Both the position numbers and the translations under genes were made by a program. Below, piece after piece: positions 9,883 through 21,800 of a stretch of DNA of 64,000 nt. The notes under the pieces are model-generated. The model ran no database searches and had not been told where the DNA came from. It saw only the letters and a program-made list of their open reading frames with translations. The stretch is from Arcuatula senhousia (lineage: Eukaryota > Mollusca > Bivalvia > Mytilida > Mytilidae), in the NCBI GenBank assembly GCA_963971305.1, contig OZ020303.1:66154867-66218866 (forward strand), in the 5' to 3' direction. The first letter of the stretch is position 1; each line of letters begins with the position of its first letter.

Positions 9883-12800
9883 ATGTTTACTCAGGTGTCA
9901 TTTGTTTGTTTTCGTCTTGTATCAGGGCTGAGCATTTGTGGCAGGTGCATTCATACAGGAAAAATGCCTTATAAGTTGGCTGCGAACATTTCCATGTTAT
10001 TCATGGATAAGAAGTCAATGATTGAAAGATATGAACTTGCCAATAAATTTGGATTCAAGTTTGTTGAATGCACTTATCCTTATGCTGAGCCACTGGATCA
10101 GCTAAAAAGCATAAAACAGAAGCTTGGATTAGACTTTGTTTTGATGAATAGCTATATAGGCAGGTTTTACAAATTTGTATTTACTCTTTTAAGGTGGGAC
10201 GTTACGATACGACGTTACGACAAGAGTTATCTCTCTTTAATCGAAAGAAATGTCGACGTCGGCGTAATGCACGTTAACTTTTTCTATTCTTCTATATATT
10301 TTATATAAGCAAAAAACCAAATATGATGAATATCTACCAAAACAAAATGTATAATGTATATTTACAAAAATAACAGAATTTTTGTGTGTGTTCAGAATGA
10401 ACATATCGGCAATCGGGCACGCTTACATTCATTAATTTAGTGCACACAGGAAAGCGACATAAACATCCGAACAAGCAGGATAAAGGAATAAAGATTTTTG
10501 ATATCAATACCAAATCTGCTCTAGGTAAGAAATTACATATTTTTTTCCAATATATTCCTCCATAATTGTGTTTCTGTTTTTCCCTTATTTTCAAAAAATC
10601 GATTAAATAATAAAGGCATGTAATGATGTATACATGTTCATAATACATGTATAATCAAAGTCTGATTACCATTTTTGGCCGAATATCACAAAGACTCTAC
10701 AAAAATTTCCGGATGGCCAATGTTGCCGTGCGGGCGGGCTTGGAAATAATTTTCGTGACAAGTTTGTCAGTAACCAAACTAATTACAGCTGTTTGATATT
10801 TAGTATGCAACATCTGTATGCATAGGACCAAATAACGTAGGTTTTTAATTCGGATCTTCCGCTCGCCTACTTCCTGTTTAAAGAAACCCAGCAATTTTTA
10901 CCTTGACATATTTTTTTTATTCTTCAGCAATGATACATTGTGGCCTTGGTCCAGAACAGATGAATAGTTTGTTTTCAACATTAAATATACCACCATTAAC
11001 AGTCAAAGCAATGAAGGAAAGGGAACGAGAAATAGGAAAATCGGTGGAAAGTACGGCACTTTCAACATGTGAAGAAGCGATTATAGAGGAAGAACAACTT
11101 TCATTGTAAGTGCACATGGACAATAGAGATAAAACCGTATAGTCTATAAAAGAAGTTGAAAGTGAAAGTAATAAAAAAACGAAAACTGCATGTTTTTATG
11201 GTGTTCTTTGTTCATTCTGTTTTTGAATTGCGGGGGGTGTGGTACTTTTTAATTCTCTATCCCTCATATCAAATTTATCCAGAAAACTTTGTAATTCTAA
11301 ACTACTGTGAGAATTAGTTTACTTTACAAATAATATGAATGTGTGTCGAGTTCTCTTTTTTTTCGGACGATAAAATGTCTTAATTCATAATTTTTAAAGG
11401 TCCAATCCACCTGATACAGAAGAATCCGGGAATGATGAAAAACTCATATCAGTATCCTTTGACGGAGCATGGCAGAAAAGAGGTAGCGGCAGATGTTACA
11501 ACAGTCGTACGGATGAGTTTCATAATAAAGTTTTCAGTCCAAGAACTAGGCTATTATTCTTTTGTTCTAGCCCAGAGACTTCGTTAGAGTTTTTAAATCA
11601 CAAGTTCGGAAATTGATACGTGGTTAAGTACGTGTTACATATCACTGTTACCCCTTATTATCTGTTTTGCCGGCGCACATTTTTTAAGGAATCTGTCTGT
11701 TTTTGTCTGTTAATCAGATTTTCTAACCATTGTAATAACTAGCAAGAATGATACATAATAACCTTTTAAATAACGAAAAAAATACATTTGTTGTAGGACA
11801 TGCAACGTACATATACATTCATAGGAGAAAAAAGTGGAAAGTGTATCAGCTACAGAGTAAAATTAACAGACTGTAGAAAATGCTTATTTACAGACGATGC
11901 GTCTGATCACGATTGCAGGAAAAATTACGGAGGAAGCGCCAAGTCGATGGAGTCCACTATTGCTGTGGAATTAGTTTCGGGTTTAGTGGACAGCGGTTAT
12001 CGTGTCAAGTCAATCACAATGGACGAAGACAGCACCACTATAAGCAGAATTAATGCTTTGGTAGATCCAAATGTTCAAAAGAAAAGTGATAAAAATCATG
12101 TCAAAAAAACTTTATCGAATTCCTTATATGATATTAAGAAAAACAACAAAAGCTTAAGTGGCACTGTCATTAATTACCTAATCAAATGTGTCACCTATGC
12201 CATTGAACAAAACAAAGATGATACTGCTAAAATGGAACAAAGCATTTCATCCATTATACCACATGCTTTCGGGCAGCACGATCAATGTTACGCATCTTGG
12301 TGTGGTTATTTAAAGAATCCATACCAATACAAGCACACTGGCTTGCCAGGAGGTTTTGATTTAACAGGAGAAGACCTTCGACAAAACATGGACAGAGTTT
12401 TACAAAACGTAGCCAAAAAGTCGGAAAAGTTAACTAACATTGGAAGTTCTCAAAGCAATGAGTCACTGAACCAAATTATTTCTACCAAAGTTCCAAAGGC
12501 AAAACATTTTGGTGGATCGATTCTTTGAATTTTAGAGTTGCGGCTGGAGAGTTGCACAGAAGAACGTTGGACGACAGTATATCACTGATGTAAGTTTCTC
12601 TCATTTAAGAAATCTAAGTCATGAAGAAACGATAATGAGGTGACGAATAACTTAACGGGATACAACATTCATTAATTAAGCAACGGACATTGAAAATTCT
12701 GCAATTAAAATTGCATGATCGCTACTTATTTCGTGTTGATCATTTAGGCAACAGTTAATTGGGATATCTTAAAAATCAAATGTAAACCCCTAATTACCAT

Positions 12801-15800
12801 ATATTGAAAGTTTACGATCCCTAAAACTATATAATCCCTGATGTGCTGATGAAGATATATTTAAAATTTCAGATAAACCAACAACACGGCCTTTCACCTG
12901 GAAAAGTTACGAACCACACAAACCGTTCTCTTGATGAGAAAAGGAAGCGGAAAAAGGAATATCAAAAGCTGCCATCTTCCAAACTTGCCAGAAAGAAAAG
13001 AAAGGTTCAAGGATTTGAACAAGGACTTCGCAATGAAACAAAAGAGGGTTTAACGTATTGTCCGGGCATTGCATTGGGTCCTGATGGTGATAAGGAACAC
13101 ATGGACGACCTGATTGAGATTCCGGACCCAATAAGACCAGTAGGTCAAGTGCCAGATGGAAATGTAGACCAAAATACATGCATGATCGTATTTGATTTAG
13201 AGACGACCGGATTTGGTTAGTATATAATATTCTTGCAATGAATTTTTGAAACATTACCTTTTACTTATCTGAAGGCTGCAGAAACTTTTTTGTCAACTAT
13301 TCTGAATAAATCATTTAGTTCTTGTATGTATGATTCAATAGCAGTATCAATACTTTTATGCAGATAAATACAATGAAAACAGAGAGGTACCAAAGGGACA
13401 TTCGAATGTCAAAATTCCGTCAGGGCAAAGACAAAATTAGTAAACTTGAAAAAAACGAGAACAGTACGAACAAAAAACAGACACCACAATACAAATGAAT
13501 ATAGCAATAAAAAACGGGAACTCAAGTAGAAATGAGAGTGAACTCAGGTGCTCAGGAAGAATGAACAGTTCCTGCTTGTTGCAACGCACCCCTTTCGTTG
13601 CAAACGGTCAATTCAGTGTGTCATGACGATGGCATAGCGCTAAATTATGGTTTATTATACTTTGGGTATTTTGCTTGAATGGTAATATAGTTTGTTAGTT
13701 ATACAATAGTTGAATACAAAATTTTTATTTTTTGAAATACTGTACATGAAATAAATTTAACAGTTTTGCATTACAGGGAACAACTCAGAAATAATTCAAT
13801 TTGCGGCATTTGACAGCAAACGAGAGAACATGTTTGAAAAATTCATTCTTCCGAGACAGCCAATAAACAAGAAAGCTGCAGAGGTTACTCATATGTACAG
13901 TACAGGATGCAAGTTGTATTATAAAGACAAGCCCATCAAAACAGAGCCCGTGAAAGATGTCCTCGTAAATTTTATAAACTGGTTACCAAAAAGAACTATT
14001 CTTTTAGCTCACAACTGTAGAAAATTTGATGCCGTAATACTTATATCACACCTTTTGAAATATGATCTGATTGATGCATTTAATGGTAAAGTTACATGTT
14101 TTTCCGATAGTCTTCCAATTTTTAAGAAAAAATTCCCACAGTTGAAGAAGTATTCTCAAACTCATTTAGTTACGGAGATTTTACGTGAACAGTACGACGC
14201 ACAGGCCTGTCAAGTTTTTATGAGCTGCATGCGTGAGATTTGACGAAAAATTGAAAGATCAAAGGAAAAAATTAAAAGATCAAAGAAATTTGCCGCCAAA
14301 TTGCCGACTAGATGCGTGAGTCTCACGCGAGGTGCGTGACACTTGACAGGTCTGGACGCACATAATGCTAAAGAAGATGTAACTTTGCTGTATAAGCTAG
14401 TCAGTACTAGTGCTACTCTACAAGACATCACCAGTAATAGTTTATAACAGAACACGTCCGTCAATATCTGCAACAATTTGAAATTAAAAAGACAAATCTA
14501 GTAACATTTAATAGTTTAATTAGAGAAAAGGTGTTATCAAAATGTATGTGTGAAAAGGCGGCATCCAGCAGATTGACTATGTCACATTTGAAAGCTGCAT
14601 ATGACAGGAATGGATATGACGGATTGTATTCCATATTAAGTGAACCCGTTGAAAACAAACCTAGAGTTACGAAGAAAAAGGGGATCATTGAAAAAATTGC
14701 AAATTATTTTGGTAGTTTAAAACACAGCCATAGTTATAAAAATCATGTTATTTCTTATTTTTTAATACATTTTGAACAATTTGTCTTGTAATATTTATAT
14801 TTTATATGAAAATGATGATGACAAGATCGAACAAAGCCTAAAAAAGAGATCAATAAACAAAATGAAAAAAAGGAATAACAGGCAGACTACATTAACATGA
14901 TTAAATCGCAAAATATATTTACAATTAACATTTCTAGCAACAAATATAAACGTAACGTCAATCGATGATTTTTAACGTCACGTCACGTTTTACCACTTTT
15001 TTCGTATGGAACCAATGTTTACTCACCAATAACTTTTAAACAAAGTCTGGGACATATCGATTTTTTTACACCAAAAAAAAACAAATTTTCTCAGGAATTT
15101 TAGGTTAGTTTTTGATGATTATTTGGATATGCTAAGACCATTTAAATGTAAAGAATGTAAAAACAAATGGTGTTGACGTTGTGTTTTTCCTATATGTCTT
15201 TGTAAATTTCCCGCCAAAATGTCATATTTCAGACCCTTATAGATTGAAAACGAGATCCGGGACCCCCCTTTTTAGCTCACCTGGACCGAAGGTCCATGTG
15301 AGCTATTGCCATCACTTGGCGTCCGTCGTCGTCTGTCGTCTGTCGTCTGTCGTCGTCTGTCGTCGTCTGTTAACAATTTTCAAAAATCTTCTCCTCTGAA
15401 ACTACTGAACAGAATTTAACGAAACTTGGTATGAATGATCCTTAGGGTGTCCTGCACCAAACTTGTGTTTTGATTTTTGATCTGTTAAAAAACATGGCCG
15501 CCGTTACTAAAAATAGACTAGGGGGGTCAGACTACTGTTTTTGGCTTATAAATCAAAAAGTATAAGAGATAGAGGAAATCTGAGGCCACGCTACTGATTC
15601 AGCATCAAAAGCTCTACAAAAGTCTTCATTTGGTCAAAGTTGTCAGATGACCCCTTATAGGGGTTACGGCCCCTTAAAGGTGAAAAATAGCATTTTTTCA
15701 TGTTTTTGGCCTACAGAATGAAAACTATTGCAGATAGAGATTAGCTGTTGCTTGCTTAAATGTTCAGCTCATTTAACTCTACAAAAGTCTCCATAGGGTC

Positions 15801-18800
15801 GAAGTTGTCAGATGACTCCTTATAGGGTTTATGGCCCCTTAAAGGTGAAAAATAGCCATTTTTCATGTTTTTGGCCTACAGAATGAAAACTATTGCAGAT
15901 GGAGATTAGCTGTTGCTTGCATAAATGTTCAGCTCATTTAGCTTTACGAAATTCTCCATAGGGTCGAAGTTGTCAGATGACCCCTTATAGGGGTTACGGC
16001 CCCTGAAAAATAGCATTTTTTCATGTTTTTGGCCTACAGAATGAAAACTATTGCACATAGAGATTAGCTGTTGCTTGCTTAAATGTTCAGCTCATTTAGC
16101 TCTACAAAATTCTCCATAGGGTCGAAGTTGTCAGATGACCCCTTATAGGGGTTACGGCCCCTGAAAAATAGCGATTTTTCATGTTTTTGGTCTACAGAAT
16201 GAAAACAATTGCAGATAGAGATTAACTGTTGCTTGCATAAATGTTCAGCTCATTTAGCTTTACAAAATTCTCCATAGGGTCGAAGTTGTCAGATGACCCC
16301 TTATAGGGGTTTCGCCCCCTGAAAAATAGCGATTTTTCATGTTTTTGTCCTACAGAATGAAAACTATTGCAGATAGAGATTAGCTGTTGCTTGCTTAAAT
16401 GTTCAGCTCATTTAGCTCTACAAAAGTCTCCATAGGGTCAAAGTTGCCAGATGACTCCTTATAGGGGTTATGGTCCCTTATAGGTGAAAAATGGTGTTTT
16501 TGGCCTATAGAATGAAAACTATTGCAGATAGAGATTAGCTGTTGCTTGCTTAAATGTTCAGCTCATTTAGCTCTACAAAATTCTCCATAGGGTCGAAGTT
16601 GTCAGATGACCCCTTATAGGGGTTACGGCCCCTGAAAAATAAAGATTTTTCATGTTTTTGGCCTACAGAATGAAAACTATTGCAGATAGAGATTAGCTGT
16701 TGCTTGCATAAATAATCAGCTCATTTAGCTTTACAAAATTCTCCATAGGGTCGAAGTTGTCAGATGACCCCTTATAGGGGTTACGGCCCCTGAAAAATTG
16801 CGATTTTTCATGTTTTTGGCCTACAGAATGAAAACTATTGCAGATAGAGATTAGCTGTTGCTTGCTTTAATGTTCAGCTCATTTAGCTCTACAAAAGTCT
16901 CCATAGGGTCGAAGTTGTCAGATGACTCCTTATAGGGGTTATGGCCCCTTATAGGTGAAAAATGGTGTTTTTGGCCTATAGAATGAAAACTATTGCAGGT
17001 AGAGAAAAGCTGTTGCTTGCTTAAATGTTCAGCTCATTTAGCTCTACAAAATTATAGGGTCAACATCAAGACCAGGTGAGCGATTCAGGCTCCTGGGAGC
17101 CTCTTGTTTAAATCATATTCATGTGAGTATTATTGGGATCTGCCACCATGCAAAAAATTAGGCATTTCTGGGTACATGTCCTATCATATCGTCCCACCTT
17201 AATACAGGAGCAATTTGAAAGCAAAGCTTAATTGTTACCGGTATACACCGAAACGAAAGGGTAATGTGAGCTATTGGCATCACTCAGCATCTGTCTTCTA
17301 TCCATCCAATGTTTGTTATATTTTTAACAAGTGTTAACTCCTCTGACACTATAACCCCTATATCAACAAAATTTTGTCATGTTGATTTAACCTGTTAGTT
17401 ATTCATTAGCATGAGTTGTATTTGGGCCTTTGGGGGTTGTATACATGTAAATTTAATGTGTGGTTTTTTTTTTATTCAGTGCAACATGAATGCCATGGTT
17501 TGATATACATGTACATGTAGAACATAGGGTAATACATTTTTTTTGTAAGTAACTGAATATCATTATCTGTCACAGATCTGGCTTAGGACAGACACATACA
17601 ACCCAACCGATTTAACTATGGACTTTCGATTGTAGCGTAAAGTGAAGTGTGCAAACACAACAATGAAAATTTACGTCGTCATGAACAAAGCTAAACGTTA
17701 ACAAAAACCACAAATCGTTACATTTGATTACATAAAAATACATTGATTTGAATGAATGGGTCGTGCAAACATTAAATCTAATTGGATATTGATGAATAGT
17801 CGGCTGATATGTTGTTTTTCTTACTGTGACGTTTTGCGGTTTTTGTTACCGATTGGCTTGTTCATGACGACGTAAATTTTCGTTGTTGTGTTTGCACGCT
17901 TCAATCAAAAGTCCATAGTTAAATCGGACGGGTTGTATTAAATGTGGCAGGGTTAATCTACATGTAGTTTATTGGTCCAACTTTCTTCCTATTGAACAAA
18001 GCACAAAACTAAAACACATTAAAAATCAAATTGATAATGGCTGAGTTCGATCACAAACTTTAGTTCGGTTTTAGTAGGTTTAATGCGCATGTCCGGTAAA
18101 GGAGATGATCGAACACATTTTAGTAGAAGTCTGGTCGATTTTAATGGCCTCATACCGATTTCTGACAGAAAATATTAATTCAAATACATTCTTTAATAAA
18201 ATTTTAATTCTGTTTGCTTACATTTACTATAAAATAGTTACAAACAACGCTATTTGTCGATACTCAGTAGAAAAAGTCCTTCCAAAAACCACAATATTTC
18301 TAAAGAAGCATCTAGTTTTCATAAAATTGTAATACTGATCTTATTCATGTCCATTCCGATTTAAATTTCACAAAAATTATAACAAATGTCAACATCAAAT
18401 ACCAATTCGAGATTTTTTGTTGGTATTCGATACTTCCCGTTTACGCCGCCATGTTGTCTACCAGAGGAACCCACGCTTTAGAATGGTGGAACCATGGTAG
18501 AAAAATGACGTCACTCTGATTCAACTATAGACAGTTCGATGCAACTTTGGTCGAACTTTAGTTACCACGGTAGCTGATCGAACTAGGCCTGTATGATACA
18601 GGTTCAACTTAAAACAAATTACTAAATAAGAAATTAATTTTGCATTTGATGCCAGGTGTGAGCTAGTTAAGACCAGCTTACACGTCTTATGGCAACATTT
18701 CACTCAATTATGGTTTTGCACGGAGAGAGCTTTATTAATTTAAAAAAACTCTCTTAGGAATTTCAGTACACATATAAGAGACTGTGATAAAATGTAGTCA

Positions 18801-21800
18801 TTAAAAGAATACACATGTACATTTGAATTTTAATATTAATTGTGCATTTTTTAGGAAATCCTGCAGCGGGTGATAGAGGACTTGCTGCTCTTCCATCAAG
18901 AAAACAAGAATTCAGGGACAAACTTGGCATGGTAATAGATTATGCCAAAGGTTTAGAATGTAAAAGGTAAGCTACATAGCCTTGGGGTTCCTTAGAAAAG
19001 ATGCAGCTTTTATCATATCTATTTATCTTTGAAATAGAACTAAAGCAAGAGAGACTAAGTACAATACATTATACTAAATATTAAGACAAACATAAGAACT
19101 TGCAAACACTTTAAGAAGACAGATTCTAGTGTTAGCAGTCGAAACCTTTCGTTACAAATTACCCTTATCAGTGGCTTAAATATGAATTACTATCAATATT
19201 AATGGGTTATGGAAAGCCATGTTCATTAAAGGATGACAAGGTTTTAACATTATTTTTTTAATATTACAAATACATGAAACTGGTACATGTATCTTATATC
19301 AGCCATGATCAATGTTCAGCAACACAATAAAACTCTCATTGCACCATTAGTTTTTGCCTTTGACACTTGCATTTCAGTCTGAAAAAAAAGGTTTTGTAAT
19401 TTCAGGGTTCATGTATTAGCAGGAAACACAGAGGGACTTGATCAACAACAATGTGAAGAAACATATCTGGAGAATATTGGACATGCTGCTGATAGGTTTC
19501 ATAAAGTAATGGATACATGTTAGAAAATTATGAGCTTTAGTTCTTTTAATGCCCCCCCAACAAAGTTGGGGGCATATAGTTTTTCGGTCCTTCCGTCGGT
19601 CTGTCACACTTTAGTTTTCCACACTTTTTTCCAACATCCTTGCATATATTTAAAAGATTTTTGGTATGTGAGTCTACCATGATGAGTTACAGGTCAAGTT
19701 TGAGTTTCGTTCTGGTCGACTGATTTTGACCTAAATTATGGCCCTTGGACTTAGCAAATTTTGTAAAAATAACAGTTTTCAGCACTTTTTTTTTCCTCCT
19801 TGTATATATTCAAAAGATTTTAGTATGTGAGTCTACCATGATGAGTTTCAGGTCAAGTTTGAGTTTCGTTCTGGTCCACTGATTTTGACCTAAATTACCG
19901 CCCTTGGACTTAACAAATTTTGTAAAAATAACAGTTTTAGCATCAGTGTCATCTTGACACATTTCCTTGTTAGAAACTATTTTCTCATGTACAGACCTGA
20001 GAAATCTTTTAATTTTGCACTACAAGTTTATGACTTCTTGGTCTGCCTCGCTATTAAAAGTCTGTTGAAATTGACTAAAATCTTCAACTTGTTACACATG
20101 TACACCTTTTTAAATCTATCTGCCAAAATTTTAAACTACTCAAGCATACATTAACATCTAAGACTTCACTCCAAACAAGTTTATTTGAACTGGGAAGGGG
20201 AAATTACACCAAAAACCGATAGGGAAAAATTGATGTAATCCTTAGCTCAATGTTGTTCACATCTTGGGCCTTCCCAGTTCCCACAAAGAGAAACTACTCT
20301 TTATAAGAAAAAGAAAATAAAAGAATCGAAATTGGAATTCTGGATGAGTTTTTGAAAAGCATTATATTTATGTGATCTGCAATGGAAATAATCATTAACC
20401 TACTACAAATAAGAGATCAAAATAGATAGTTACATGTAAAGAAATGACAACCACAATGGCCGTATCTATCTGACTATTATAGCCACATGTGTAAACAAAG
20501 TAATATTTTCATGGGTTTTTATTTAACTATTTGAAAATGACTTCATTTTCAAATTTCCAGATAAGTAGATGGAAGCACATATTTTTAATAGAAATATTCT
20601 TTGTTTTGATATTTTCCTTTTTTTACTTTTTTACTCAAAACATTTGCTTATCTTTATTTTATTTCAGGAAGGCATAACATGTATGATTGAACCAATCAAC
20701 AGAAGAGTAACAATACCAGGGTATTTTCTCAGTGACATTCAGAAAGGTATCAAATATTATCTAGAAATGATTTCTGAAAAGATAAATATTTTTTTAAAAT
20801 TTATTACTGCATGTTACAAAATGTACTACCATAATTTTGAAAAAAAAACCCCACAATTCTTGGTATAATTTTTTTAGACATTGAAGTTAATATTGGTAAT
20901 TGGTACATGATACTAAAAAATATCAGGTGGGAGCACTTGAATAATGTGATGTTATTCCTTTGAAAAAAATGTTTTGAGTGTTTTTTATTTACTGATAAAA
21001 AGATATTATTTGCTGTCTACATCTAGTCTTGTATCAGACTTGCACTCTACCGGGCTTGTCTGATCTTCACCTAGATATAGATAGTATCGAAATGGAAAGT
21101 AAATAATATTCTATCTATATCAAACATACTGCAAAAATATTTCCTATAAATGTTTGATTGTGTTTATGTTTATTCATACTACCACAGTCTGTGCTTAAAC
21201 CTTTTTCAGCTACTAGACCGAATTGTAAAATTCTTATGTTTTCATAAAATTTTGCTATTATATGTTCAAACAAAAATTTACCCATTTCCACTAGCCCCCA
21301 GGAATTTTTAACAGCCGAAAGCGTCGGGCTAGTGGCTAAAGGCACAGTCTGCTACCATGGTATAAAAGTTTCAAAAACATGTGCTGGTTTTCACTCTATG
21401 AATATTGTGATGATACTTCTTCATTGTTTGTGACTGATACATGTGCATTTAAACACAGCAAAGTATTATCTGCTTAAACCTAGTGTAAGGTGCACTGAGG
21501 TGCAAACCTTTTCTCCTTGTTAAAAGCCTAGCTCTGATTTTAGAGCAATGTTCATTTTCTTTTGAATTTCAATACATTGCATTTCTAGATTTTTATACCC
21601 CACGCAACGAAGTTGCGAAGGGTATAATGTTTTTGACTGGTCCATCCGTCCGTCCGTCCGTCCGTCTGTGATCAAAGTTTGTAATCGCAACTCCTCCTAA
21701 ACTACTGAACAGAATTTAATGAAACTTGGTATGCAAGAAGGACACCATATGTAGTTGTGCATATTACCAGGAATTTTTGATCTGCAAATTTGTGTGGGAG

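Larger units (their letters stand above)
10193..17198 (+). mobile_element. 7-kb DNA transposon with TTAA target duplications and 21-bp TIRs (Kolobok-like), in HYI intron 1
   Basis: Both ends abut TTAA (10189-10192 and 17199-17202). The left end reads GGTGGGACGTTACGATACGA. The reverse complement of the right end reads GGTGGGACGATATGATAGGA. Over 21 bp, 18 positions match. Inside is a multi-exon transposase/exonuclease gene in the same orientation, two later nested insertions (14204-14354 and 15274-17109), and filler. Without the nested elements it would be about 5 kb. TTAA duplications with GG-starting TIRs are the published hallmark of the Kolobok superfamily. The Kolobok assignment is inference; piggyBac also uses TTAA but has a different transposase. 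Confidence 0.82.

Noticed and set aside
10334..11123. Minus-strand frames opposite the transposase gene
   Set aside because: Antisense of coding segments; the plus strand matches conserved transposase blocks across splice junctions.
12907..13254. Minus-strand 115-codon frame
   Set aside because: Antisense of the exon with LSPGKVTN and FDLETTG.
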